A stretch of DNA of 45,229 nucleotides from Candidatus Woesearchaeota archaeon (GCA_016180275.1 JACPBN010000006.1:1-45229), one strand, 5' to 3'. Counted from the first letter of the stretch, positions 1 to 9,472 are shown. The notes: generated from the sequence alone by a model not told the origin. Program-made: numbers and translations.

Positions 1-95
1 AGTTTTAGGACTACATCAGAGAATGAATCCTCTCCGTGTTTTAGATTTTTCAGCCTAAAATAAGCTTCATTTGACAACGAGATTACTTTTGTCAT
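1..95 (-). CDS. VapB-type antitoxin, partial (N-terminal part only)
   Basis: This minus-strand gene starts at an ATG (complement of 93-95) and runs off the left edge of the window, so only about 31 codons are present. The reading begins MTKVISLSNEAYFRLKNLK and continues GEDSFSDVVLK. The layout of a short beta strand, EAYxRLKxLK helix and (E/D)SFSDV is typical of the archaeal VapB antitoxins of the DUF217 family (PF02697), which bind DNA as dimers and neutralise a PIN-domain VapC ribonuclease. The toxin, if present, would lie outside the window. A TATA box about 30 nt upstream fits a leaderless transcript. The assignment rests on the N-terminal motif only. Confidence 0.72.
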   Translation of the reverse strand, partial: MTKVISLSNEAYFRLKNLKHGEDSFSDVVLK

Positions 96-115
96 ACTGG
101 ATATGCATATGTATG

Positions 116-134
116 CGTATATATTTAAATATTT
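116..134 (-). promoter_or_regulatory. Promoter of the VapB-like gene
   Basis: Read on the minus strand, a CAAATATTTAAATATA stretch (118-133) places a TATA box about 30 nt before the ATG at 95, so the transcript would be leaderless. The palindrome ATATGCATAT (101-110) lies between the TATA box and the start and could be an autoregulatory operator. The operator role is inferred. Confidence 0.5.
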
Positions 135-233
135 GCTTTTAAATTTTATTTTATTATAGTATACTATCTAATCAACTTCTTGTTTAAGATAGATTTAATT
201 TTTATAAGTTTTTTATCACTAGTTTATGATATC

Positions 234-248
234 AGAAGCTTTATATAT
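234..248 (+). promoter_or_regulatory. BRE/TATA promoter in front of a candidate small RNA
   Basis: AGAAG followed by CTTTATATAT matches an archaeal BRE/TATA arrangement. A start about 25 nt downstream would fall on an 18-bp perfect palindrome (268-285, core TACTAGCTAGTA), which could be an operator over the transcription start. No open reading frame begins here; the next gene starts at 470. Confidence 0.45.
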
Positions 249-270
249 TAGTTATATTATCCTAAATATA

Positions 271-350
271 TACTAGCTAGTATATTTATTCCAAGTCTGC
301 ATAGAATTCTTCTACCCCCAAAACAGAAGAGCAGGCTTGGAGTTTTTTTT
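271..350 (+). ncRNA. Candidate small structured RNA ending in a hairpin and T-tract
   Basis: A 10-bp stem (CCAAGTCTGC at 291-300 with GCAGGCTTGG at 331-340, one G-U pair) encloses a second stem (CTTCT 309-313 with AGAAG 325-329) around a C/A-rich loop, and is followed at once by eight T residues (343-350). With the upstream promoter this makes a self-contained transcription unit of about 80 nt. It could instead be the terminator of an unrecognised short transcript. No family is recognised. Confidence 0.35.
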
Positions 351-377
351 CTTTGGATTTTGTATTGTGTTCTCGCA

Positions 378-430
378 AGGAAAGATTTAAATAGTTGTAG
401 ATTATTTAGTATATATACTGTTTAGTATAC
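378..430 (+). promoter_or_regulatory. Promoter/operator of operon 1
   Basis: GGAAAGATTTAAATAG (379-394) contains a BRE and TATA box. The predicted start, near 415, falls in the perfect palindrome AGTATATATACT (408-419), followed by a related half-site AGTATAC (424-430). The palindrome position suggests repression, possibly by the product of the first gene. The leader to the GTG start would be about 55 nt. Confidence 0.5.
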
Positions 431-469
431 TTTATTAATATAAAAAGTATGTAACAGAGCGTAATAATA

Positions 470-1642
470 GTGTACAAAAATATAGCAGCTGAAAATAGAA
501 AAAACTCAGTTAAGAGAGAGAATTACTTAGAGATACTCCTGAAGAATTTAGCTGAGCATAAGCTAAAGCGCGGGAGAAATCTTGCGTTAATTGGCAGCTT
601 AAATATTGGCAAAAGTTTTATTGTCAAAGAGTTTTTGACAAGAGCATCTGAGAATAATAATGCAGGTGGGGGTAATGCTGTTGCGTATGTTGATTTTTCT
701 CGAATCGGATTAACACCAGAGGAATTTGCCACCAAACTTTTGCTTGGTGTCACTTCCTGGCATCTGAGAAAAGAGGTTTCCAGTTTAGATGACTGCAAAC
801 TTGGCAGCGAGACTGCAAAGATTGTTGAGCAGGTAAAAAATGAATTTTTGAAAATAAAGCCTGACCATAAATTGTTAATTTCTTCTGCATTAAATTTTGC
901 TGAAGCGCTTTCCAAAGATAAGAATTTGCGCACAATAGTCTGTCTTGATGAATTCTGGAAGCTGCTTGAGTTCAATAATTATGAGCAGATTAAGGATGTT
1001 CTGACTTTCTTTAAGCAGATAATTTTTGCCCAATCACATGTTAAGTATGTTGTCATTGGAAGCGCAGTAACATTAATGAAAGAGATTTCTAAAAAGCTTG
1101 AATTTGAAGCTGTTGAAACGCTGCCGTTGAATTCCCGTGAGTTAGCAGAAGAGACAGGGAATGTTAAAGAAAATGATGAGCTCTATTATTATTCTGCAGG
1201 AATGCCGTTGTTTTTGAATGCAATAAAAGCAAGGCAGAAAATCTCTGGCTGTGATGTTAAAGAAGCATTTGTGATTGAGGCATTGTGGAAGCAGGGGATC
1301 ATCTATCATGCATGCAAGGATAAACTGGATGATTCTCTCGACAGGGCACGCGGCCGCGGGCTGCTGCTTACGATATTAAATGCAGTTGCCAATTCTGATA
1401 AAATAGCTGACTCTGACGGACTAAGGTTAAGTGAGGTTTCTCGCGCAATATACAGAAGCGCCGGAGTTACAAAAAATCTTGCTGAGAGGCTGGTTAAGGC
1501 TGATCTGCTTGTTAAAGAATCCGGAAGATTCAGGTTTAATGATTCTGTGTTAAAGTATTGGTTCAAAAATTTTACTTTGGGCAATGACTTTGAGGAGATT
1601 CCTACAAAAAATGAAATTCGCAGCATAGAGGTAAGGCTATGA
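470..1642 (+). CDS. Archaeal ATPase (ATPase_2/MJ-type, STAND-like), first gene of operon 1
   Basis: The protein (390 aa) has a P-loop GSLNIGKS (residues 42-49) and a Walker B strand TIVCLDEF (D160/E161), then a sensor-like VVIGSAV and a C-terminal winged-helix region. This is the layout of archaeal ATPases of the PF01637 family, whose cellular roles are poorly known. Unlike other such ATPases in this window it ends after the winged helix (WFKNFTLGNDF) and has no visible C-terminal nuclease-like domain. It starts with GTG at 470; no better start lies nearby. Its stop overlaps the start of the 1038-aa membrane protein gene (ATGA), which implies translational coupling and suggests it powers or regulates the membrane apparatus. 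Confidence 0.78.
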   Translation: MYKNIAAENRKNSVKRENYLEILLKNLAEHKLKRGRNLALIGSLNIGKSFIVKEFLTRASENNNAGGGNAVAYVDFSRIGLTPEEFATKLLLGVTSWHLRKEVSSLDDCKLGSETAKIVEQVKNEFLKIKPDHKLLISSALNFAEALSKDKNLRTIVCLDEFWKLLEFNNYEQIKDVLTFFKQIIFAQSHVKYVVIGSAVTLMKEISKKLEFEAVETLPLNSRELAEETGNVKENDELYYYSAGMPLFLNAIKARQKISGCDVKEAFVIEALWKQGIIYHACKDKLDDSLDRARGRGLLLTILNAVANSDKIADSDGLRLSEVSRAIYRSAGVTKNLAERLVKADLLVKESGRFRFNDSVLKYWFKNFTLGNDFEEIPTKNEIRSIEVRL

Positions 1643-4600
1643 GAAAATCTGCTGAGAGCAATGGAAGCAGAAAGATGATGTTTGTAATAGTTTTAGCTCT
1701 CTTGCTAGCTTTAGTGTTGGCTACGTTGGTTAGTGCTGCATGGACTGATAATTTCACTAATCTAGGGGGAAAGTTCTCTGGATTTTCTTCCAGCAAATGG
1801 ACAGTGATACTGGTGAATGGGGCTTTGCTTGCAGGAGTTGGCTATGTTGGAAGCACATTATTGAATACTGGAGCAAATAAGATAGATGACAAGCAGATAA
1901 AAGCAATACAGCTTGCGTTAATTGGTGTTGGATTACTGATCGCTTACCAGATCTATGAGTCAGGGCTTCATGACTTGTTATGGAAAATTCCTGACATAAA
2001 TAATTTCATGCATATAAGAGTGATAGTTAACTTAGCATTGGTTGCTGCATTGCTTTACTTATTGTATACCTGGCTTAAGCTAAAGCCTGAGAAAGGCTCT
2101 GGATTGTTTGATGTCATCATAGTCGGAGTCATACTTATGATGTCAGTCACCATGGTGCATCCAGGCGAGAAATATGACAAGACAACCTACCATTATATCT
2201 GGGAATGGGAAAGCGTTGTGCCGTTCAGATTTTATCTGCTTGGAGACTCTGGGTGCACATTCTATGATTATAAAGGACAGTATTTTGAGGAGAATGGGAA
2301 ATGGATCTACGATGGGTTTGTAAATTCCGAGGTAACAGACGGAAACCTGATTCCTGAGCTTAATAAAGCAAAAGAATTGAGAGCAAAAACCGAAGAAGAG
2401 GTAACAGATCCAGAAGAGAAAAGATTTTATGGAATTATGAAAAACCTGCCGCCTGGCTATGTAACAGCAAAGACAAAAGTGGATAAATACTGTTATACCA
2501 AAGAAAGCATTGATGAATATCTTAAGCTTAAATCAGAAGACAAAGCATATACAGCAACTGTAAAGACGCCTTCTTCAGATGAGATCAGCGCAACAGGCGG
2601 ATTTGGAATCATCAGAGGATATCACTTAATTATTTTCATACTTGGAGCAATCATATTATCATGGGCTGCCAAAGTCTGGGAGCTTATGGCAAAAGCTGAG
2701 AATCTAAGCATTGCAATATCCATAATAATCGCAGCGATGCTTGCAAACGCCGGGACATCTATGCAATCATTTGCCTGGCTGATACAGATAATAATCATCT
2801 TAACATTGGTAAAGTCAATGGGCATAGAATTAAAGACAGCTGCTGCATGGGAAGAATTCTGGACATGGGTAGCACTTGCATTCTTCTCATGGATAGTAAA
2901 CTGGATTGCAACATCTGTTGATCCATCATATGGTCTGCCGATTGTCGGATGGATATTTGGATTTGCATTCAAAGGACTGTTCCCTACAATAGGATCTGCC
3001 ATTGTTGGGCTGTTGATACTATTATTATCAGGCTGGTACCTTTTCAGCGGCAGATGGCCAGAACACTGGTATATGAGATTAGGGATTGCTGCTGTAGCAT
3101 ACGGCATATTTTATTTTGTAATGCCACAGTATGCGACATCGCCAGGAGCCACATTAAAATTGCTATTATTAGTACTGTTATTTGCAGGAGTGATATTTGC
3201 AGGCAGCATGTGGTGGGGAGCATCAAAGGACAAGAAAGAGAAGAAAGAATCTATGCTGTTTAAGAGAGGAAGAGCACACATTTCCAATTTTGTAAGAGAA
3301 TGGCTAAATGACAATACATTGATAGCCCATATTAAGCAATGGTATGCGAGAATGACAAAACAACAGGTTAAGAAAATACCTGAAGTAGATATACCTGGCT
3401 TATTGCCATTTTATGTGTTGCAAAATCTGCCTTTATTTTATAATTTGTTCAATTTATGCAAAAGAACATGGATATATTATGCATATTGGGATGTGGTAAA
3501 GGCCCTTGATAAGCCTGATAACAAAGATGAAAAGAATAGAACCCCTAAGCAGCAGATTACTGATGGTATTGGGAATTATGTAAACCTGAAAAAAGTGAAG
3601 AAGCAGATAATTGATTACAGGTCTTCCCCAAGTAATTTATTAGGCCATTATGAATACGTAATGCTTGGGAAAGAGAAGAAGGCTGCTCAAGCAAGCAAGA
3701 CATATGCAGGATGGTGCAGCCACCATAAAAATCTGGCTAAAATCTATAATAAGACAGTTAAATTATTGCCGCAAGCATTGATTGCATTAGAGATAGGAGA
3801 TAAACAAGGATTCCAGCATTATGTAGGTGAGATACAATCATTGTTAAAGGATATGGATGGATTATTCACGAATATACCTGCCGCATATTCTCAAGTGAAT
3901 GATGAAGGCAATATAACAGCAATGGGTGAAGGATATATCAGAAGATTGCATGCATATTCGTGGCATAGCAAGCTTAGAAGCGCAATGATATATGCTTTGG
4001 GGATGGCAAATTCTGCATATTTATTTGATCATACATATAGGTTTGCAAATCCTGAAGCTGAATTAGAAGAAGGTGGCAAAGCTGGATGGAAAGTGGAGAA
4101 TGAAAGATATTATGAAGTCACTAATGATGGCAAATTTATCGATGACATAAATGAGTTTGTTGAGACAGGGACAGATATAAGGCAATATGTTGATGAGGAT
4201 TTTACAAAATATAGGAATGATGCAACTACGACAACAATTAAAAAATTAAAAGACCCTAGAGAAGTAATCACATTCAGTGATAATGTACCAAAAAATGCTT
4301 TCCAGGACATAATAAGCTGGATGAATACTGACTGGCTATTCTGGACAGATGATATGAAGTATGGCTTATACCATCTACGAAGCAGATCATTCAAAGATTA
4401 TGAAGAGAATTACCTAAAAAATCAATTCCATGATCATCATATAGGCAGGTCCAATAAGATCAACCGTGAAAATGGGTCATTTGACAGAAGAATCCTAACA
4501 AACCCAGGAATATGGAGATATTTAGGAAGAAGAAATTATTACGATAAAGACATCGGAAAATATGAGACATATAATCCTCTGCCATGGATATCATTGCACG

Positions 4601-4755
4601 GAATAACTGAATATCTCAAGCTTGAGTTTAGGAGAAGCTTTGATGATGCGCACCATAGGGAAGAAGCCATGGCACTATTCCCGGCAGCTGATAACCTAGA
4701 AGTTGCAGACGAGCTGATAACATCATTAAAAAAAGCATATACAAAGGGAAAGTAA
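1639..4755 (+). CDS. Large polytopic membrane protein (unknown family)
   Basis: The 1038-aa product starts with a signal-peptide-like segment (residues 14-34) and has further hydrophobic segments near 54-74, 88-105, 126-147, 156-173, 328-346, 355-373, 376-394, 406-424, 434-470 (two), 479-496 and 505-525. A polar loop at 174-327 holds two cysteines (C206 and C285) that could form a disulphide outside the cell. The lysine-rich KDKKEKKES after the last segment predicts that the C-terminal half (530-1038), rich in Trp, Tyr and charged residues, is cytoplasmic. I do not recognise a family. The number of segments and large cytoplasmic tail would fit a channel or secretion-type core, but that is inference. 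It overlaps the ATPase gene by 4 nt and is followed after 1 nt by the next gene. Confidence 0.85.
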   Translation: MRKSAESNGSRKMMFVIVLALLLALVLATLVSAAWTDNFTNLGGKFSGFSSSKWTVILVNGALLAGVGYVGSTLLNTGANKIDDKQIKAIQLALIGVGLLIAYQIYESGLHDLLWKIPDINNFMHIRVIVNLALVAALLYLLYTWLKLKPEKGSGLFDVIIVGVILMMSVTMVHPGEKYDKTTYHYIWEWESVVPFRFYLLGDSGCTFYDYKGQYFEENGKWIYDGFVNSEVTDGNLIPELNKAKELRAKTEEEVTDPEEKRFYGIMKNLPPGYVTAKTKVDKYCYTKESIDEYLKLKSEDKAYTATVKTPSSDEISATGGFGIIRGYHLIIFILGAIILSWAAKVWELMAKAENLSIAISIIIAAMLANAGTSMQSFAWLIQIIIILTLVKSMGIELKTAAAWEEFWTWVALAFFSWIVNWIATSVDPSYGLPIVGWIFGFAFKGLFPTIGSAIVGLLILLLSGWYLFSGRWPEHWYMRLGIAAVAYGIFYFVMPQYATSPGATLKLLLLVLLFAGVIFAGSMWWGASKDKKEKKESMLFKRGRAHISNFVREWLNDNTLIAHIKQWYARMTKQQVKKIPEVDIPGLLPFYVLQNLPLFYNLFNLCKRTWIYYAYWDVVKALDKPDNKDEKNRTPKQQITDGIGNYVNLKKVKKQIIDYRSSPSNLLGHYEYVMLGKEKKAAQASKTYAGWCSHHKNLAKIYNKTVKLLPQALIALEIGDKQGFQHYVGEIQSLLKDMDGLFTNIPAAYSQVNDEGNITAMGEGYIRRLHAYSWHSKLRSAMIYALGMANSAYLFDHTYRFANPEAELEEGGKAGWKVENERYYEVTNDGKFIDDINEFVETGTDIRQYVDEDFTKYRNDATTTTIKKLKDPREVITFSDNVPKNAFQDIISWMNTDWLFWTDDMKYGLYHLRSRSFKDYEENYLKNQFHDHHIGRSNKINRENGSFDRRILTNPGIWRYLGRRNYYDKDIGKYETYNPLPWISLHGITEYLKLEFRRSFDDAHHREEAMALFPAADNLEVADELITSLKKAYTKGK

Positions 4756-4756
4756 A

Positions 4757-6619
4757 ATGCCTGATGCCTTAGATACACAAAACGTTGGAAAAATAGAGGA
4801 TGATATCTTAACTGACTTAGGAGAAAGAATAGTAGAATTAGTTGAGCTAGAAAGAGAACTATCTAAAGCAGATGAGAAGAGAGAAAAGGCTAGAGCTATA
4901 ATCATGGATAAAGGGATACTTGCTCAAAAAAGCAAAAGATGGCAGAAGCTTGTAAGAGCTGTTGCAATGCTAGAGATATTACAGAAAAAACCAGAAGAAT
5001 TTATGCAGAGAAAAAGAGAGTATATCAGACAATTAGTGGGAGAAGCAACTTCTGGAAAGGAGATTAAGGATAAAAGTTTACTGGAGATTGCCAGCGTTAT
5101 AGCAAAGATAGATCTGCCTTCACCTGAGTTTTTGAGATTCTTGAAAGATGCTTTAGTTGCTGTAAATAAATTTGGCAAGAATAGCGCTGATGAAAGTTCA
5201 ATAAGGGAATTCAACGCTGAAATTGCAGGCTATGAAGCTAAAGTTGGCCAGCTGCCAGAAGAAGATAATGAGCAAAAGCAAAACAAGAAAAGTGCACTGG
5301 ATGTAATTGCCATGTTGAAGAGCTTAGCTAATGAAAATGAGCTGTATTACTTAAGCGCATACAGGCAAGACATAGAAGCATGGCCGCAATATGCCCAGAC
5401 AACATCTGAAGGGATAGGCTTTTTTAGCACCAGAGTAAAAGAGTATATAGAAGGAACTGAGCAAGCTACTACAAACAAAGGCGTGAGAATTAAAGGATTG
5501 GTCTCAAGATTCAGAGATACAAAGTTATGGAAATTAATTGAGGGGAATGATGCAATAAAAAATTTAAGGACTTATCCGCAGCAATTAAAATTTTATGATA
5601 TGATGAGAATTTACACTGAAAGTGCAGCTAAAGACCTGAATTGGGAAGGGACATTCAAGATGCCAAATGGCAAAGATGTGAAAATGCCATTCTTAGGCCC
5701 TCAAGGATTTTACCATAACCTAGATAAGGGCAGAAATTTCATAAGGTTGGTAAGAGATCATTTTGGAAACCATATTTTTGCAAATGATTTGGAAAGAGTG
5801 AAAAATGCTGTGCATGAGCAGCCTGTAAAATTTGTAGAAGAGTTCGCTAAATTTGAAGGGATAATAAAAAGCCCGCAGCACCAGATTGGAGTAATACATG
5901 CTGCCATGCAGGAGCTTAATAGAATATTGATGCTAAGAATCCTTCATTTAACACAAGAGATGCAAAAAAGAGTTTCTGAAGAAGAGAGGAAGATTGCCAA
6001 GATAATCAGAGGCTTAGGCGGAGAGCATGAAAGCGCAGTCAATGCACTGCAACATGTTATCGGCAAGAAAAAGACTGATTTAGAGAAAGAGTGGAATGCC
6101 CTGACATCAGCTTATGAATTTACAGAGGGCGAGCTTGTTGTAAGATACCTTGATGAAAGCACTGAAGTGAATGAGATTATAGAGCTTAACCTTAATCTGC
6201 ACGGGATTAACATAAGGTATAGTGAAAATGTGAGAAGACAGCTTGAAGCTGCAAAAAATCTTAAAGAGTTTGGAAGCACAATAACTACCGGTAATTTTAG
6301 CCCTGATGATATAATAAGTATCAACACAGGATTTACAGAATACTTGCCAACTCAAGCGCAGTTGAACAATGCAATTTTGGATAATAACAAAATTGAAGAA
6401 ATCCTAAGGCAGAAAGGCAGCGCTAACCTGCCTTTAATATTGGAAAAGATACAAAAATTAAAAGAGCTGATCCAAGACTATCAAAAATTGCATGAGACTA
6501 TAATGAAGATATTGCAAAAATTAGAGATTGAGAGCAATGCAACAGAATCTAGCACAACATCTGGAAACAACCTTAGTTCAAATAATGTAAATATCAAGTT
6601 TCCAGATAAAATTGTATAA
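4757..6619 (+). CDS. Large helical/coiled-coil soluble protein, operon 1
   Basis: The 620-aa product has no signal peptide or membrane segment. It is mostly charged helix, with coiled-coil-like stretches at the N terminus (VELVELERELSKADEKREKA), around residues 385-460 and near the C terminus (ILEKIQKLKELIQDYQKLHE), and ends in a Ser/Thr/Asn-rich tail. I do not recognise a family. It begins one base after the stop of the membrane protein gene and is followed 12 nt later by the 874-aa gene, so it is surely co-transcribed. A cytoplasmic scaffold for the tail of the 1038-aa membrane protein is a reasonable inference. Confidence 0.82.
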   Translation: MPDALDTQNVGKIEDDILTDLGERIVELVELERELSKADEKREKARAIIMDKGILAQKSKRWQKLVRAVAMLEILQKKPEEFMQRKREYIRQLVGEATSGKEIKDKSLLEIASVIAKIDLPSPEFLRFLKDALVAVNKFGKNSADESSIREFNAEIAGYEAKVGQLPEEDNEQKQNKKSALDVIAMLKSLANENELYYLSAYRQDIEAWPQYAQTTSEGIGFFSTRVKEYIEGTEQATTNKGVRIKGLVSRFRDTKLWKLIEGNDAIKNLRTYPQQLKFYDMMRIYTESAAKDLNWEGTFKMPNGKDVKMPFLGPQGFYHNLDKGRNFIRLVRDHFGNHIFANDLERVKNAVHEQPVKFVEEFAKFEGIIKSPQHQIGVIHAAMQELNRILMLRILHLTQEMQKRVSEEERKIAKIIRGLGGEHESAVNALQHVIGKKKTDLEKEWNALTSAYEFTEGELVVRYLDESTEVNEIIELNLNLHGINIRYSENVRRQLEAAKNLKEFGSTITTGNFSPDDIISINTGFTEYLPTQAQLNNAILDNNKIEEILRQKGSANLPLILEKIQKLKELIQDYQKLHETIMKILQKLEIESNATESSTTSGNNLSSNNVNIKFPDKIV

Positions 6620-6631
6620 ATAGGTGGAAAT

Positions 6632-9256
6632 ATGACTGAACAAAAAGCAGATGCACATGAACAAGGCGCACATGATGACAAGAGTGATAAAAGCGGATGG
6701 CTCAGTGCTCACGCTTTTAATGCAGTAACTGGTTTTGTGAGAGGAAGAATAGGAGGATATTGGAGAAGTTCACTGCCTCAGCCTTTAGAGTCTGGAAATG
6801 AGACACCTGTACAGGCTAGGCTATCAGATGAGAAAATATTTACAAGACTGGATAACATAGGCAGGCACCTCGGCGAGATAATAGAAGTTAGCTGGGATGA
6901 AGCTGAAGACTTAAAAGAAGAGATTACAAAAGAATACTTAAAGATAGGCCCATATAATGATTTGGAAAGAATTGATACTGAAATGCCTTTAACTGAAGGC
7001 GGCACAAATGTCAAGATGCCAAAAGAAGACAATACAAGAAGGGTAGAATATAAATGCCCGACCCTAGCCAGAACAAAGATCAGCATAAATAACCAAGAGT
7101 TTAATGATTTAACAGAGATAGGGAATTTTTTGCGCAATCATAGCACAGTGATAGATTTTACTGCCCTAAAAGAAAGGCTAGCTGTTTGGATTGAAAACGA
7201 GCTCAAGATAAAATCAATTGCAAAAAAGATCAGGGAATCAAATGCAGTTGCAGATGCAGTAAGCGCTATCAAGTATCCTAGCGGAAGAACAGATTTATAT
7301 GAATATACCCCATTAGAAGTTGAACCTGTTACTCTTCTAAATTTTGGAGGTGGAAAGGCTATTGGGCCAAAGCCAACATTTGACCCAATAAAGGATAAGC
7401 CTTTATTCGGAAAGAAACCATTTAACACAATATCTGATGTTTACAGCTTTGCCCAGACAAACCTTGCTGATTTCAGGAGATTTTTTATAGATGATTTAGA
7501 AAATAAAGAAATCCTTGTAGAATGGGTTGAGAAGGAACTGGGCTTAAAGGCATTGGCGAAAAAGATTTCAAAGATGTCCAGGGTAGATGAATTTCTGGGA
7601 TTTTTTCCTAGCAACAGGCCATTGGATTATCGCGAACCTGAATATGTTGAACAATTAACTTTTTTCGGATATAAAAATAATGTAGCTGATATTGTAAATA
7701 TTTTAGATTATTACAGAGGACAGATTACGTCCACTACGGCCCCTGATTTTGGGGAAGAGATCCAAACACGTAAAAACCAGCTGATAGGAGAAAAAGAAGG
7801 CTCATTAACAAAACTTATCTGGGTATTAGAGATAATAGGCAAAAATGAGAAAAACTTCTATAAGCAGCTAAGCGACATGAGAAAACACACAGCTGTGTTG
7901 AATGATTTAAGAAACACAATGATGAGAGAAAATTGGACAAAGCAGAGAGTTCATTTCAGGCATACTTATATGGTGACTAAAATGTACCATATATATAAGG
8001 AGAGGCCTGATGATATTGTATTTTTTAAGGATGCCCATGCTGATTTCAAAAGAGATGAAGAGACTGATTTTGGATTGGATGAGAATGGAATGCCATTAGA
8101 AGTTTATGAGCATAACGGTGAATGGTATGTATTGACTGATCACTGGTTTTATAATATTTCTCAGAATGAATGGCAGATGAAAAAAATAATAGAGAAAAAA
8201 GGAAAAGATAATGCCAGAAAAATTTTTTATGGCAGGGCTGATGGAAGCAAAGCATGGAACAGTGAACTAGGTGTGGGCCTTGCTAATATTTATAACAATG
8301 GCTTGGGAAGAAAAGTAGCAAAGGAATTTGTTGAGCCATTGGACCTAATCGAAGCAATAACATATATATGCACAAACTGGGACGCTTATAGAGATGATTT
8401 CAGAGATGGCAGGTTTCATCCGCACAGCAAGACTTACTATGATTATGTTTTAGCTGCAAATATATATCATCCTGTAACAAAGGAATTTAAAGGCATATGG
8501 CATAGTTTGTTTGGAGTTGTTGTGCCTGTGAATGCCATTACTGTTGGAAGAGGTAAGATGGTACAATGGAATTCTAACCCATGGAAAAGAATGCCAGTAC
8601 ATGGCGAAATTTTAGGAGAAAATATGGATGCAAGGCTTCCGTTTGATGAGCGGAGAGTAACACGGGAATTTGAATTAGAATACCTGGATTCTGCAGGAAA
8701 TATACAACATATGAAAGTTGATGATAAAAATAAACCGTATGTTAGAAAGCCTGCACATATGTGCCCTGCATTTGACAGGATATCTGTGCAAATAAAAGGA
8801 AAGGATGAAGAAGAAGCACATGGGCATGGCAATGTAGGAGGAGGCTTTTTCTCCAAAATCAAATCATTATTTGTTTCAAGGCATGAAGAAGAACCCCACA
8901 CAACAGCTGGAACACATGAAGACTTAAATGCTGTTGATAAAGGAGGATATGAAGAGAATTGGGTGCATTGGGGCAGAATGTATTATTATGAAGGTACAGG
9001 AGGCATAAATAATTTATCAGAGAATCCTGATCCTTGTACAAGCACAAGAGGGACTGCTAAATACGTAATAGACCGTGTCATAAGAGAAACTTCGAGCAAG
9101 GAAGAAGCCAGAAAAATATTAAAGGGGCATCTTTATGATTTCGGCGTAAGAAAACAAGGCATAGAGCTGATCGATGACCCATTTGGCGGTGCAGAAGAGC
9201 ACTTGCTAAGGTTTGGGAAGTATAAGGACAAATATAAGACTTATAGGCCAGGTTAG
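6632..9256 (+). CDS. Large soluble protein of unknown function, operon 1
   Basis: The 874-aa product is soluble and mixed alpha/beta by appearance. An ATG at 6632 follows a clear GGTGG ribosome binding site (6623-6627). The middle contains two similar passages, INNQEFNDLTEIGNFLRNH...LAVWIENELKIKSIAKKI and FNTISDVYSFAQTNLADF...LVEWVEKELGLKALAKKIS, which look like an internal duplication of about 150 residues. The C-terminal half is rich in aromatic residues and has a His-rich loop (EEAHGHG). I do not recognise a family. As the last large gene of the operon it probably acts with the membrane protein and the coiled-coil protein. The gene that originally followed it appears to have been the 310-aa coiled-coil gene now at 13518. 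Confidence 0.82.
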   Translation: MTEQKADAHEQGAHDDKSDKSGWLSAHAFNAVTGFVRGRIGGYWRSSLPQPLESGNETPVQARLSDEKIFTRLDNIGRHLGEIIEVSWDEAEDLKEEITKEYLKIGPYNDLERIDTEMPLTEGGTNVKMPKEDNTRRVEYKCPTLARTKISINNQEFNDLTEIGNFLRNHSTVIDFTALKERLAVWIENELKIKSIAKKIRESNAVADAVSAIKYPSGRTDLYEYTPLEVEPVTLLNFGGGKAIGPKPTFDPIKDKPLFGKKPFNTISDVYSFAQTNLADFRRFFIDDLENKEILVEWVEKELGLKALAKKISKMSRVDEFLGFFPSNRPLDYREPEYVEQLTFFGYKNNVADIVNILDYYRGQITSTTAPDFGEEIQTRKNQLIGEKEGSLTKLIWVLEIIGKNEKNFYKQLSDMRKHTAVLNDLRNTMMRENWTKQRVHFRHTYMVTKMYHIYKERPDDIVFFKDAHADFKRDEETDFGLDENGMPLEVYEHNGEWYVLTDHWFYNISQNEWQMKKIIEKKGKDNARKIFYGRADGSKAWNSELGVGLANIYNNGLGRKVAKEFVEPLDLIEAITYICTNWDAYRDDFRDGRFHPHSKTYYDYVLAANIYHPVTKEFKGIWHSLFGVVVPVNAITVGRGKMVQWNSNPWKRMPVHGEILGENMDARLPFDERRVTREFELEYLDSAGNIQHMKVDDKNKPYVRKPAHMCPAFDRISVQIKGKDEEEAHGHGNVGGGFFSKIKSLFVSRHEEEPHTTAGTHEDLNAVDKGGYEENWVHWGRMYYYEGTGGINNLSENPDPCTSTRGTAKYVIDRVIRETSSKEEARKILKGHLYDFGVRKQGIELIDDPFGGAEEHLLRFGKYKDKYKTYRPG

Positions 9257-9312
9257 GCATAGGTAAGCAAAGAGGAATATTATCTAGCAAATAAATATAA
9301 GAAATCACAAAA

Positions 9313-9378
9313 ATGAGCATCACAAACATAACCAAGCACGAAGACTATCTCAAGAAGCAGCGCATGAACAGACTGTAA
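9313..9378 (+). pseudogene. Truncated copy A of the start of the 310-aa coiled-coil gene
   Basis: A 21-codon reading frame, starting MSITNITKHEDYLKKQ and ending in a TAA after NRL, matches the start of the intact gene at 13518 (MPTDKLAQHEEYLRKM...NRLES). Past the stop the similarity to copy C continues (GCAATGAATGACCG against GCAATAAATAACCG). It lies 56 nt after operon 1 and just before an inserted ATPase cassette, so it is probably the original 5' end of the 310-aa gene, cut off by insertion. Confidence 0.7.
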
Positions 9379-9408
9379 GCAATGAATGACCGATGAGGAT
9401 AAAATAAA

Positions 9409-9456
9409 CCGAAAGGTTTAAATATAATTATAAAAATAATCATTATAAAAATAATC
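9409..9456 (+). promoter_or_regulatory. Promoter with tandem 15-bp operator repeat
   Basis: CCGAAAGGTTTAAATATA supplies a BRE and TATA box (about 9410-9425). Directly after it the 15-mer ATTATAAAAATAATC occurs twice in perfect tandem (9427-9441 and 9442-9456), covering the predicted transcription start. The GGCGCC palindrome (9463-9468) lies just before the ATG. The repeats are likely operator sites for autoregulation of the ATPase gene. Confidence 0.55.
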
Positions 9457-9472
9457 ATTTAAGGCGCCTAAG

